A stretch of DNA of 64,000 bases, from contig NZ_CP155576.1 of the NCBI RefSeq assembly GCF_039693965.1, positions 2,294,001-2,358,000 on the forward strand. Reading direction: 5' to 3'. Below, in pieces: positions 17,337 through 27,201 of the stretch (the first letter of the stretch is position 1; every line of letters starts with the position of its first letter). The stretch comes from Moraxella sp. K1664 (lineage in GTDB: Bacteria; Pseudomonadota; Gammaproteobacteria; Pseudomonadales; Moraxellaceae). The notes under the pieces were generated by a model that had not been told where the DNA came from, searched no databases, and saw only the letters and a list, made by a program, of their open reading frames with translations. A program made the translations under genes and the position numbers.

Positions 17337-18824
17337 TCAATCCTTTCTTAGCGAAGGTAGTTTTGACACCAATCGCAAGGACACTGTCAATCCCTCAAGC
17401 TGATAGTGCGGACGCAAGAAAAACTTGGAGGTATAAAACCCTGGGTTGTCCGCCACTTCTTCTACGATCACTTCGGCTGCCGCCAGAGGTTTCTTGGCTT
17501 TGGTCTCCTGGGATGAGTTGACCGGATCGCCATCCACATAGTTCATAATCCAATCATTGAGCCAACGCTCCATGTCTTCACGTTCACGGAAAGAACCAAC
17601 TTTATCACGCACGATACATTTTAGGTAGTGAGCAAAACGACAGCAAGCAAACAGATAAGGCAATCTGGCAGAGAGCTTGGCATTGGCTGTGGCGTCTGCA
17701 TCATGATATTGGGTTGGTTCTTGTAGAGACTGTGCCCCGATAAAGGCGGCCAAATTAGAGTTTTTACGATAAACAAGTGGCATCAATCCGTTGGCAGACA
17801 ACTCCGCCTCTCTGCGGTCGCTAATGGCAGTCTCGGTTGGGCATTTTAAGTCCACACCACCATCATCAGTCTCAAAGGTGTGAGTTGGTAGGTTTTCCAC
17901 CGTACCGCCAGATTCAACACCACGGATAGAAGTACACCAACCATACTCGCTAAATGAGCGGTTGATATTGACTGCCATGGCATAAGCGGCATTTGCCCAT
18001 GCATACCCTTCATGGTCTGATACCTGCTCTTCAAAGTGAAACTCATCAACAGGGTTACTGGCACTACTATAAGGTGCTCTCACCATAAATCTAGGTAATG
18101 CCAACCCCAAATACCTAGCATCATCACTGGCTCTCAAGTTTCTCCATGCTGCATATTCTGTGTTTTGGAATATTTTGGTGATGTCTCTTGGGTTTGATAA
18201 CTCCTCCCAAGAATCCATCTGCATAAGGCTTGGATTAGCACCCGTAATAAACGGGCAGTGAGAAGCAGAGGATATCTTAGCAACCTCCGTCAAGATTTCA
18301 ATGTCTTGTGGACTGTGGTCAAAATAATAATCCCCCACTAAGCAACCAAAGGGCTCGCCACCAAACTGCCCGTATTCCTCTTCATAGATTTTTTTGAATA
18401 TTGGGCTTTGATCCCACATCACCCCTTTAAACTTCTTGAGGTTGCGAGCGAGTTCTTTTTTGGTTAAAGGCATAACCTTGATTTTAAGCAGGTGATTGGT
18501 CTCGGTGTTATTGACCAAATGATGTAGCCCACGCCAAGCACTCTCCATTTGCTTAAATTCTTCGTGATGGATAATCTCATTGATTTGGTCGGATAGCTTT
18601 TTATCAATCTGAGCGATGATTGCTTGGATGGTTTGATAAGTGTCCGATGAGTGCTTGACAGTGTTACCCAGTGCTTGGCGAGCCAATGTTTTTAGCGCAC
18701 CTTGAACCGCATCTTCTGCTTGCTTGGATTTGGGTTTGAATTCTTTATTGACCAAAGCCTCAAAGTCGTTATCAAAAACGGTCTGAGTCTGGGTATGCGT
18801 TTGATGTTCGTGTTGCGTAGTCAT
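17337..18824 (-). CDS. tssC: T6SS contractile sheath large subunit TssC (VipB)
   Basis: This 495-aa protein is of typical TssC length (about 490-500). Recognisable blocks are ESAWRGLHHLV, the long conserved stretch around EYGQFGGEPFGCLVGDYYFDH, LPRFMVRAPY, and the C-terminal FYTSKFFLRPHYQLEGLTVSLRLV. With TssB it forms the cytoplasmic contractile sheath around Hcp. AGGAGG precedes the ATG by 5 nt and it starts 9 bp after tssB. No defects seen. Confidence 0.97.
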   Translation of the reverse strand: MTTQHEHQTHTQTQTVFDNDFEALVNKEFKPKSKQAEDAVQGALKTLARQALGNTVKHSSDTYQTIQAIIAQIDKKLSDQINEIIHHEEFKQMESAWRGLHHLVNNTETNHLLKIKVMPLTKKELARNLKKFKGVMWDQSPIFKKIYEEEYGQFGGEPFGCLVGDYYFDHSPQDIEILTEVAKISSASHCPFITGANPSLMQMDSWEELSNPRDITKIFQNTEYAAWRNLRASDDARYLGLALPRFMVRAPYSSASNPVDEFHFEEQVSDHEGYAWANAAYAMAVNINRSFSEYGWCTSIRGVESGGTVENLPTHTFETDDGGVDLKCPTETAISDRREAELSANGLMPLVYRKNSNLAAFIGAQSLQEPTQYHDADATANAKLSARLPYLFACCRFAHYLKCIVRDKVGSFREREDMERWLNDWIMNYVDGDPVNSSQETKAKKPLAAAEVIVEEVADNPGFYTSKFFLRPHYQLEGLTVSLRLVSKLPSLRKD

Positions 18825-18833
18825 GACGCCTCC

Positions 18834-19355
18834 TTAGGAATTATTATCTTCTGATGTGGCGTTTTTTGGCAAAGTTGCCAAAGATTGAAGTAGCTCATTG
18901 TCAGATAGAATCTTATCAATCAAATCTTCTGCCCCCGCCTTACCATCCATATAGGAAAGTAGATTTGACAACTCTGTTCTTGCATCCAAGAGTTGCTTTA
19001 ATGGGTCAATTTTTTGTGCGATTTGCTCTGGTGAGAAATCCTCCATTTTTTCAAATTCCATTTCAATACCGAGCTGAGTCCCATCCTCTTCTAATCTATT
19101 ATCTACATTAAAAGCAACTCTAGGCTTGATTGATTTCATTCGGTCGTCAAAATTGTCCGCATCAATCTCCATGAATGCTCTATCGGCAATGCTTGGCAAC
19201 TCCTGCTTGCTTTTGCCTGCCAAGTCAGCAAACACACCCATCACAAAGGGCAATTCTATCTTTTTTTCGGTGCCATACACCTCCACATCATACTCAATCT
19301 GAACACGAGGCGAGCGGTTTTTGGCAATAAATTTCTGAGCGGATTTACTACTCAT
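18834..19355 (-). CDS. tssB: T6SS contractile sheath small subunit TssB (VipA)
   Basis: This 173-aa protein is of family-typical length. It begins SKSAQKFIAKNRSPRVQIEYDVE, then ELPFVMGVFADLAGKS and NVDNRLEEDGTQLGIEMEF, hallmarks of TssB. It pairs with TssC in the sheath, and its exposed helix is the ClpV recognition site in known systems. AGGAG lies before the ATG. It is followed immediately by tssC in the operon. Confidence 0.97.
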   Translation of the reverse strand: MSSKSAQKFIAKNRSPRVQIEYDVEVYGTEKKIELPFVMGVFADLAGKSKQELPSIADRAFMEIDADNFDDRMKSIKPRVAFNVDNRLEEDGTQLGIEMEFEKMEDFSPEQIAQKIDPLKQLLDARTELSNLLSYMDGKAGAEDLIDKILSDNELLQSLATLPKNATSEDNNS

Positions 19356-19383
19356 GTCATCTCCTATGGGTTTGACTTAGGTT

Positions 19384-20415
19384 TTAATTAAATTCATCAT
19401 CATTAGACAAGGGTTGCCCCACCAAATTTTCCAATCTATCTAATGATTCTGGACTGATGTCTTTCATTATTTCATAAAAATTAAGATTCATCAATTTTTG
19501 AATGCGTCTGATAAATAATGGCGCAGGATGTGAAGGTTCGTGCTTTTCAAAATACACATGAATCTTTTCAAGCAATAATTGCACATCCTCTCTTGAATTC
19601 ACAGAATAGCTCGCCCAATTCATCACAGGCATGACAGATTCTGCTGTTTTTATGTCAGTCATCTTGGTTGGTGTGACATCTTGTCGCTCCAAACCAGACT
19701 CTCCTGATTGGCTTAGTAAATCCAAAATCTTTTGAATCAACTGCTCGGTAGGCTCAAATTTTAGACCACTTATCTCATATTTTTCAAATAATGCCTTGAT
19801 TGCCGATATGAGCACGCCTGCCTCTTTTAGCTGGCTTATGGGCGAGTGCCCATCATCAGAGGCAACAGACAAATCAATGACTAGCCTTTGAATGCCTCCA
19901 GCATATAGTGACTCATCATAGCTCTCCAAGAAAGCCTCTATCTCTTTTACCGTATGAAACTTTCCTGACAACCCATTTTTGACCAAAGGGGCATTTCTTA
20001 GGTCTTTTAAGATACCATCAGGAGCGAAGAACAAAGACAGTGCATTTACCCGAAAATCAGGGTCGTAATCACCATCTTCATCAACAAGCTTTGGAAAGAC
20101 ATCCTCCCAATATTTCTCAAGATTGCCCTTAATGATAAACAACCCTTCTTTTAATCCCATAAGCCCATTTAGTACAATACCACTTTGAGTAAAATAACTC
20201 ATGACAAGCAAATCTTTACTCTTATGCAGTAAAATCTGATGACAAGACTCATAAATAGCACGCCAGTCCTTGATTCCAGCTTCAACCACCAAATCGCCAT
20301 ATTGTTGCTCTGGCTTGTCTTGTAGTAGGCTCATCAAGTTTAAAAAATCGTCATCATACTCGATATTATGCCCTGCTACCTGCTCATCGTGCAATGGTGC
20401 CAAAAAGTCATCCAT
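19384..20415 (-). CDS. tssA: T6SS assembly-cap protein TssA
   Basis: This 343-aa protein has an ImpA N-terminal domain (residues about 10-130, with YFTQSGIVLNGLMGLKEGLFIIKGNLEKYWEDVFPKLVDEDGDYDPDFRVNAL shortened here to its key words YWEDVFP and DPDFRVNAL). A C-terminal short region reads PSHPAPLFIRRIQKLMNLNFYEIM, where PSxPxPxxIRR is the classic TssA ending. TssA coordinates baseplate docking and tail polymerisation. AGGAGG lies 5 nt upstream of ATG 20415. Confidence 0.92.
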   Translation of the reverse strand: MDDFLAPLHDEQVAGHNIEYDDDFLNLMSLLQDKPEQQYGDLVVEAGIKDWRAIYESCHQILLHKSKDLLVMSYFTQSGIVLNGLMGLKEGLFIIKGNLEKYWEDVFPKLVDEDGDYDPDFRVNALSLFFAPDGILKDLRNAPLVKNGLSGKFHTVKEIEAFLESYDESLYAGGIQRLVIDLSVASDDGHSPISQLKEAGVLISAIKALFEKYEISGLKFEPTEQLIQKILDLLSQSGESGLERQDVTPTKMTDIKTAESVMPVMNWASYSVNSREDVQLLLEKIHVYFEKHEPSHPAPLFIRRIQKLMNLNFYEIMKDISPESLDRLENLVGQPLSNDDEFN

Positions 20416-20424
20416 CCAATCCTC

Positions 20425-20940
20425 CTAAGAACTCATGATTAATTTACGATAAAGTGTACTATTTAACTGTGTGGAACTCAAACGCTCTGGGGTACAGCAG
20501 GCACTCTGCCAGACACCTTCGTTTAATGGCACTTCAGTTCTTTGCAAAAAATCTTCATAGCCATCCAACAGCTCACCATTATTCATATCTGCAAGCAACG
20601 AAATGTCGAAACTCGCCTGCCTAATGGCATCTTGACAACCATCCCTAATCAACATTAACGACTGCTTTTCATATTCATGAAACAACACAAAGGCGAACTC
20701 CCTGTGTCTGCTGTCATGACTCGCCAAAAAAATACCTGAAATCTGAACTGGTAAGTCATGACCGTCTATCATAAAAAAATACACGCTTGGTCTTTTGTGA
20801 TTTTGCTTTAAAATCATCTCACCAAGCTGACCGTGCCCTTGAATCATCCAGCTGGTGATGGTCTTAGACCATAATGGTGGGTTATTTGATGTTAGGAACT
20901 CAGCATGGTGAGGCAATTTACCATAAAATGACACTAACAT
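20425..20940 (-). CDS. tagF: T6SS accessory protein TagF
   Basis: This 171-aa protein begins MLVSFYGKLPHHAEFLTSNNPP, the typical TagF/SciT N-terminus (GKLPxxGDFL in relatives), then a central domain with RHREFAFVLFHE. TagF is a post-translational repressor of T6SS assembly in Pseudomonas and others. Its ATG overlaps the tssM stop by 7 bp. Whether partner kinase/phosphatase genes (ppkA/pppA) exist is not visible; none is in this window. Confidence 0.85.
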   Translation of the reverse strand: MLVSFYGKLPHHAEFLTSNNPPLWSKTITSWMIQGHGQLGEMILKQNHKRPSVYFFMIDGHDLPVQISGIFLASHDSRHREFAFVLFHEYEKQSLMLIRDGCQDAIRQASFDISLLADMNNGELLDGYEDFLQRTEVPLNEGVWQSACCTPERLSSTQLNSTLYRKLIMSS

Positions 20941-23900
20941 ACAAACCCCTTTAACTCACCAAGCAAAAAAGGATTTGTGCCAGAGATAGACTTAAACTCA
21001 ATATGCACTTCATGTTTATCCAATTCAAAGGTTGCAATCACCCCTTTGTTATCTTTGGTATTAATAATCCGACTTGCCTTATCCATCAATCTAAACACAG
21101 ACCAATCACCTTTTACTTCCAAGCCATGGCTTTGATTGTTAAAATCCATGGCTTTTAGAGTCATGCTTTTTTGCGTTGATGGCCAGGAGAGTTTGATGCT
21201 TTTTTGAGGTCCATGATAATAGGTGGTCTGCGTACCATCATAACTTACGGACAGCTCTTTAATGTCTTTATCCATCGCCATGATTTTCATCGTAAAATCC
21301 AATGCAGGGTTTTTGGAGCCCGCCAAAAATTTTGTATTAATTTTTTGGGCGTTTTGGTAATGTTTATGCCTATCGGAACCTTCAAGTAGCGACAAAAAAG
21401 GGGTGCTTAGTCGCTCATTCACCAAAATATTACTCTGCAATGTCTGCATGAACAAACCCTCTGAGCCAAATACTTTAGCAAATTCTTGAAGCGATACCTC
21501 TTGAGAGGCTGATTTGTCAAAAGGATACTTTCCAGCGATTAAGCTTTCACAGCCTTGCCTGACATGAGCATCTTGTTGTTCAGCGATGGACAGCACCGTT
21601 TTTTTTTGCTCTTCGATGACGGCTTGTGCTTGCTCGTCTTTATAGGTTTGCTGATAGTCTTTGCTCGTTTGGGATATCTGCCCCACAAATTGGTCTAACA
21701 TGGGTCTAAACGGGTCAGGCAGACGACTGACCTGAGCCTGATAGTTAATGACCGGTTTGTTATCAGGCATCAGTGCATCATTGTTTTGCATACTCATCTG
21801 CAATGCCACCAAATACACATACAGGTCATTGATTGATTTGGCAATTTCATCCAACTGAGATGGCATGCCTTCACTGCTTTGGACTAATACATGAAATTGA
21901 GAAAAATGAGTTGCCACATCCTGCAGATAGCCTCTCATCTGAGCAGAAGTTTCGTTGGTCTTGGCGGTCTTTTTGGCCTGCATCACAGCTTCCTTGCCCT
22001 GCTTGACTTCCTGACCTGTGTTCGCCGTAGCATCATTGGCAACATCAGGTGTCGGCTTGGTAACCTCCTCCACAAGGTTGGTATTATCATAAATACCACG
22101 GATGATACCTGCCAAAGAGGAGTTTTTTTCTGATAATTGCTTTGACATGACGATGGTTTGTTGTAAATTTTTTGGTTCTAACATCCTAATGTCTGCAATG
22201 TACTGTTGCCAATAGGTGATATAATCATTGGTGTATTTTTGATAAATATCTGACAACACCTGCTCTTTTGAGGCAAAAAAAGCATTGTTTGGCATGACCC
22301 AATTTTCTGTATTATAAAAATTATCTAGGCGAGTATTGACATAAGGCAAAAACAGATTCTGATAGCCATATTTTGTGTACAGTACTGGCATGGGAGAATT
22401 CAATGTCTTGCCACTTACCCTGCGAAATAAGCTTTGCGTAGCAGAACCGCCCATGGACACAAAAGATACGGACGGCATGCCTTTGGTGTCAAGAGTTTGG
22501 GTATATCCTATCAAATCGGCATAGACCACATTACCAATATCCTGCCCTGCCAACATCTCTCGGGCTTTATTTATCATCGCCAAATCTTGGGGGTCGTTTG
22601 GCGTGATTTTTTTGTCAATCAAGATTTGCTTTAACTGCTCAAAGTTATCAGCGTTTGACTCAAATGCTTCATTAGGTAAGTTGGATTGCACCCATCCGGC
22701 GATAAATTTGCCATCATAATGCTTATTATCATAAAGCATGAGATAGGCTTTTAGATTTTGATATAGTCCCGCCAAAGAGCCTTGGGCGGTGTTATTTTTG
22801 AGCTTATCTTTGATGGTGGTGGAGATGAGTTCGTTCAAACTCTCCTCAACAAGCGAACGATATTTTTGTTGTGAGGTGGCATAAATCCTGTCATAATCAT
22901 TTAGACCAACATCGCCCAAAAAACTTTTTTGGGTTAGCTCTGCTGATATGTCACGATTGGGGATAACCCTAACTTTGTTGGCAAAATCAAGTACTGCCAA
23001 GGCATTACCACCATCCACCGAGCTTGACATGGCATGAGCCTCTTGGGTGTTTTTCTCCACCTTATCAAGATACGCTGAGTTCTTGAAGAAAGCCTTGATA
23101 AAAATCACCGCACACGCAATGGTTAATGCCGACAATAACAAGCACAACCCCCAATAAACCATTCTTTGCTTCTTGAGCCAAGAAGCATCCGTCCCTGCCA
23201 AATTGGACGCCTCCATCAAAACAAAATGGTAAAAATGATTAATAAAATAAGGCTTCGAACCAAACATTAAGCCGTTATTGTCTTGGATGTATTTGGATTG
23301 CAGTTGGTATTTGGGATTGGCATGAGCCATTTCCCCCATTTCCTGCTGAGCAGAACTGGTAAAATAAACCCCGCCCAAATGAAGCATGGCATCATATTTT
23401 GACAGATTTAGGAGTTTTTTGAGATAGCTTTTTAGGTGTGTGGTAAAGTCAGCAAATTCTGAGGCAAAAGACAATGCTAAATCCGATGGTTCATTCTGCT
23501 GATTGTTATATGCCACACTGTTAAATATATTTAACTCAATGGATTCTGCGATGTCGTCTAATTTTTTGGTGATGATATTTATCTTTTCTGCCGAATTATC
23601 GGACAAAACATCCAAAGTAATACCAAATACCTTATTTCTATCCTCTTCGGTAAGATAATTAAAATACTGCCCAAAACCAGTGATGAGGTCAATTTTATTA
23701 ATGACCACATAAAATGGGAAGCTGATGTTAAATGTGTTTTGCACCTCTTGCAATCTAATTCTAAATTCGGACAGCTGGCTTTCTAGATACTGTTCATCAT
23801 TTTTCATGATGTCGTCCGCCCCAATCATCAACACCAGTCCATTGATGGGCTGTTTGGTACGGCACCGCTTTAATAGATGGAGCAACTCCTGCCAGTCACC

Positions 23901-24503
23901 ACTGTTTTTTGACTGATTGTCCTGCTCAACGAATCTACCTGCTGTATCAATCAGTACCGCATCATCCGTCAAAAACCAGTCACAATCTTGTGTGCCTGCC
24001 AACCTAGAAGTATTCTCCACAGTGCCAATGGGGAATTTCAACCCCGAATTTAGAATGGAGGTGGTCTTTCCAACGCCTGAAGCACCCACCAACAAAAACC
24101 AAGGTTTTTGATAGATATAACCTTTTTTATCCGTAAATAGTCTTTGTACAAGGTTTTTATTTTGTGTATCATTATGTTTTTGCAAAATCAAATCCACCGA
24201 ATTGAACTGTTCGGTGATTTTGTTTTTATTGACTGCTTTATCATCAGAGGATAGGTCGCTAGCTTTTAGCTCTTCCATGACGTGTTTGTTAAGCTGTCTT
24301 TGTTTATACCATTTATAGGCATTTACCCCGATTACCACCAGCACAATAAGGCAACTTAACAAGACTTTTACCCAAGTTGGCTCCAAAGGCTTCCATGTAC
24401 CTATCTGAAGATAAGCACCCCCAAACCAAATCATAGAGATTAGAGATACCGCCCCAAATCCACCCCATAGCATCCCAACATTTATCATCGATAAAAAGTT
24501 CAT
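20934..24503 (-). CDS. tssM: T6SS inner-membrane complex protein TssM (IcmF)
   Basis: The start at ATG 24503 is preferred to GTG 24509, because GGGG lies about 5 nt upstream of the ATG. The product is about 1189 aa. Two N-terminal membrane segments (about 5-30 and 45-60) precede a cytoplasmic domain with Walker A GASGVGKTTSILNSG (near 143), DTAGRF and NKIDL GTPase-like motifs. A third membrane segment (WGLCLLLSALTIACAVIF, near 445) leads to a large periplasmic domain ending in FLLGELKGFVC. TssM, with TssL and TssJ, forms the trans-envelope anchor. Intact, typical length. Confidence 0.96.
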   Translation of the reverse strand: MNFLSMINVGMLWGGFGAVSLISMIWFGGAYLQIGTWKPLEPTWVKVLLSCLIVLVVIGVNAYKWYKQRQLNKHVMEELKASDLSSDDKAVNKNKITEQFNSVDLILQKHNDTQNKNLVQRLFTDKKGYIYQKPWFLLVGASGVGKTTSILNSGLKFPIGTVENTSRLAGTQDCDWFLTDDAVLIDTAGRFVEQDNQSKNSGDWQELLHLLKRCRTKQPINGLVLMIGADDIMKNDEQYLESQLSEFRIRLQEVQNTFNISFPFYVVINKIDLITGFGQYFNYLTEEDRNKVFGITLDVLSDNSAEKINIITKKLDDIAESIELNIFNSVAYNNQQNEPSDLALSFASEFADFTTHLKSYLKKLLNLSKYDAMLHLGGVYFTSSAQQEMGEMAHANPKYQLQSKYIQDNNGLMFGSKPYFINHFYHFVLMEASNLAGTDASWLKKQRMVYWGLCLLLSALTIACAVIFIKAFFKNSAYLDKVEKNTQEAHAMSSSVDGGNALAVLDFANKVRVIPNRDISAELTQKSFLGDVGLNDYDRIYATSQQKYRSLVEESLNELISTTIKDKLKNNTAQGSLAGLYQNLKAYLMLYDNKHYDGKFIAGWVQSNLPNEAFESNADNFEQLKQILIDKKITPNDPQDLAMINKAREMLAGQDIGNVVYADLIGYTQTLDTKGMPSVSFVSMGGSATQSLFRRVSGKTLNSPMPVLYTKYGYQNLFLPYVNTRLDNFYNTENWVMPNNAFFASKEQVLSDIYQKYTNDYITYWQQYIADIRMLEPKNLQQTIVMSKQLSEKNSSLAGIIRGIYDNTNLVEEVTKPTPDVANDATANTGQEVKQGKEAVMQAKKTAKTNETSAQMRGYLQDVATHFSQFHVLVQSSEGMPSQLDEIAKSINDLYVYLVALQMSMQNNDALMPDNKPVINYQAQVSRLPDPFRPMLDQFVGQISQTSKDYQQTYKDEQAQAVIEEQKKTVLSIAEQQDAHVRQGCESLIAGKYPFDKSASQEVSLQEFAKVFGSEGLFMQTLQSNILVNERLSTPFLSLLEGSDRHKHYQNAQKINTKFLAGSKNPALDFTMKIMAMDKDIKELSVSYDGTQTTYYHGPQKSIKLSWPSTQKSMTLKAMDFNNQSHGLEVKGDWSVFRLMDKASRIINTKDNKGVIATFELDKHEVHIEFKSISGTNPFLLGELKGFVC

Positions 24504-24513
24504 TATCACCCCA

Positions 24514-25773
24514 TTATTGTATTGTGTTAATTTGCGTGCCTTCGGTATCTTTTAGCAATGGCGAACCTTCATCCAAATACACAATGATTTCTACTCTGCG
24601 ATTTTTCGCTCTGTTTAATTCAGAATCATTAGGCAGTACAGGATTTTGGTCGCCTTTACCCTCAGAACGCACTCGAGAAGCATCTTCAATATATCTGAGC
24701 AAAATCTGCTTAACTGCATCCGCCCTTCCTTGTGATAGGTGCCAGTTAGAGGGGTAAGCCGAACTACTGATTGGTCTATCGTCAGTATAGCCTGAAACAA
24801 TAATCTGACCATGGACGATATTTAGGGCTTGGCTCACACTTGCCAATACAGGGAAAAATCTATCTTCTATCTTGTCTGAGCCTGAGGCAAACAGCTCATC
24901 ACCCAAGATGGTAATCTTGCTTGCTGTTGGTGTCTCACTGACCTCAATAAGCCCGCTTTCAATCTCATTTTTGAGTAGTGGTGTCAGCCTTCTTGGTTGT
25001 GTGCTTGCAACGGGCGTTTCTTGCTTGACGGGAATGGTCAGTGCTTGTATGGATTGATTGATGCTGTCTGTTCTGTTTGTAAGCTGATAATCAAAGATTT
25101 TATAAAGCCCCAATAACAGCAAACCAAAAGCCAGTGCCATCACCCAAATAGGCACCACCTTATTTCTAATACCGCTTAGCTCGCCTGCTGATGGCCTATC
25201 CATGAGCAATGGCGATGAGGGCAATGGCTTGTATTTGGCGATGAGTTTTTCTAGCTCTTTTTTGAGGTTATGAATGCTGACCTGTCCATTATTGAGTACT
25301 TGATATTTACCCATATACCCAATAACCAAACAATAGTACATAAACTCAATTAAGTTAAGATTCTTTTGGGGCTCTGCCTTGATTTTATCCAACATGGCAA
25401 AAAACTGCTCGCCACCCCACGTCTCACTATGAAACGTGACCAATAGACTGTTTGCCATCCACTCTTGATCCGCCCAACCATGCTTGGCGGCAAATTCATC
25501 AAGCAGCGTGCATAAACAATATCTGGCAGCACGAACCGTCTCATAACGCACACCCATGCCCTCAGACTGCTCTTCAAAAGCCTCAATCTGTGCTTTTAGA
25601 TGTTTTAATACTTCTGCACTCCCTAGATTGCTATAGTAGTACTTCATCTGAGAGGCTATCGCAAACAAGGGGATGGCTGATTTTACCAAAGGATTGCTGT
25701 CATCAGCACTGATAGAGGCACTCTGCTGACTGGATAATCCTGTCTCAATTTCTTCAAATCTGACCGCTTGCAT
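24514..25773 (-). CDS. tssL: T6SS inner-membrane protein TssL with OmpA-like domain
   Basis: This 419-aa protein has a DotU/IcmH cytoplasmic domain (about 30-180, including YCLCTLLDEFAAKHGW), one membrane helix (VVPIWVMALAFGLLLLGLYKIF, about 206-228), and a C-terminal OmpA-like peptidoglycan-binding domain (about 285-405) with VSGYTDDRPI, LSQGRADAV and NRAKNRRVEI. This is an extended TssL that can anchor to peptidoglycan itself. AGGA lies 8 nt before the ATG. tssM follows after 10 bp. Confidence 0.95.
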   Translation of the reverse strand: MQAVRFEEIETGLSSQQSASISADDSNPLVKSAIPLFAIASQMKYYYSNLGSAEVLKHLKAQIEAFEEQSEGMGVRYETVRAARYCLCTLLDEFAAKHGWADQEWMANSLLVTFHSETWGGEQFFAMLDKIKAEPQKNLNLIEFMYYCLVIGYMGKYQVLNNGQVSIHNLKKELEKLIAKYKPLPSSPLLMDRPSAGELSGIRNKVVPIWVMALAFGLLLLGLYKIFDYQLTNRTDSINQSIQALTIPVKQETPVASTQPRRLTPLLKNEIESGLIEVSETPTASKITILGDELFASGSDKIEDRFFPVLASVSQALNIVHGQIIVSGYTDDRPISSSAYPSNWHLSQGRADAVKQILLRYIEDASRVRSEGKGDQNPVLPNDSELNRAKNRRVEIIVYLDEGSPLLKDTEGTQINTIQ

Positions 25774-25833
25774 GATTTGTCCTGTTTAAATACATTATTA
25801 TCACAACTTAACTAACTTATCATGTCTGTTTAA

Positions 25834-27168
25834 TCAATAAACAGGTTTGATTGCCCAAAATTCAATTTGCAACTCTGGAAATTCACCCGCCAGATGTAGT
25901 GCCATGCCTGATGATTGGTGCAAATCCGCCCACAACTCAGAAGTCTTATCAAGCTCAAAGTAGCTAAACCCTGCATAATATGGGAGCTCTCTGGGTGCTG
26001 TTGCCAATGCATTAACCTTGACCCCAGGCAGATGATAAGCCACCAAATCTTTTATTTTTTCAACAGAGCCGATCTTGATGGTCGCTGGCAGCGTCTGTCT
26101 TAATGCCTCCGGCTGGATATTGGCATTCACCGCCAATACAAAACGGCAATTATTAAGCAGTGACTTATCGGGTGTAATAGCAACTCGGGTCGTCTCATCA
26201 GTCATCTCAAACGGAATGAGAATGGCTTTTTGTTCTAGCACAATCGACAGAGCCTGTTTTAGCAACGCCATGAGTTCAGCATAACATTCTTTGAGATTGT
26301 CATGGTGGTAACTCGGCAATGCCAAGTTCATTTTGGTTGGCTCGAACGTGCTTAGGTCACCATAGAGTTTTAACCAACTTTCATATAATTCACAAGGATG
26401 TATCACAGGCAATGTGGCGGTATGGTGCATATAAGCCTGATAGCGATTGAGGGTCTGTAAAAACAGGAAGTCTCTAACATCATTACTTGTCATTAGAGAT
26501 GGGTTGATCAAAACCCCGGTCAAGGATTGAATACGCTGTTTTAATATGCCATGCAACTCTTGATGATGGTTGGCTAGAATCTCATTTTTGTTCACGTTCA
26601 AAAATGGCGGAATGAATGTCTTGTCTAGAAAATACTCGCCGTTAGCGTTGCTTGATAAAATCTTGGCAACAGGCAGGTGAATCATGCCATCGCCAAGCTG
26701 GCTTGATAACACCAAACGCAAGTTTTTATTGGCAACGACGACCTGTCTTTTGGCAGAATTTAATTCGGTGACATCTGACAGTTCAATACCGTGCAGGATA
26801 TACTGAGCATTTATACCATCAGCATCATCAATCATGGCATAGTTTTGCTGGTATACAGACTCATTTGACCATGCCAAATACACGGTTTCGGATTCTATGT
26901 TTGGCGGAATTTCTATCTTTAATCTTGGACAGCTTTGAGAAGTCTCTTCAAAATACAAGCCATTTTTAAAAAAACCGCTGACCTGTGCCACTTCCAAAAT
27001 ACCCATTTCCTTGGCGGATTCATTAAAATCCAAGTTTTTAAAACCCCAATGATGGTTTTTATTGAGTGCAAAATTATTAATCAGTGTCTCAAAATAACGC
27101 TCTTGCTGTTGAAAATGCTGAGGTGAGATTAACGTACCCTCTCCCCAAACAACCTTAAAATCAATCAT
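25834..27168 (-). CDS. tssK: T6SS baseplate protein TssK
   Basis: This 444-aa protein begins IDFKVVWGEGTLISPQHFQQQERYFE, the diagnostic TssK N-terminus (W..G..L.PQHFQ). The C-terminus has the conserved PREL and YFELDKTSELWADLHQSSGMALHLAGEFPEL blocks (abbreviated here as YFELD and GEFPEL). TssK links the baseplate to the membrane complex. AGAGGTGAG precedes the ATG. Typical length, no defect. Confidence 0.95.
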   Translation of the reverse strand: MIDFKVVWGEGTLISPQHFQQQERYFETLINNFALNKNHHWGFKNLDFNESAKEMGILEVAQVSGFFKNGLYFEETSQSCPRLKIEIPPNIESETVYLAWSNESVYQQNYAMIDDADGINAQYILHGIELSDVTELNSAKRQVVVANKNLRLVLSSQLGDGMIHLPVAKILSSNANGEYFLDKTFIPPFLNVNKNEILANHHQELHGILKQRIQSLTGVLINPSLMTSNDVRDFLFLQTLNRYQAYMHHTATLPVIHPCELYESWLKLYGDLSTFEPTKMNLALPSYHHDNLKECYAELMALLKQALSIVLEQKAILIPFEMTDETTRVAITPDKSLLNNCRFVLAVNANIQPEALRQTLPATIKIGSVEKIKDLVAYHLPGVKVNALATAPRELPYYAGFSYFELDKTSELWADLHQSSGMALHLAGEFPELQIEFWAIKPVY

Positions 27169-27201
27169 ACGCTCACCTCTTGTAGAAATATCAAAATCAC
27201 A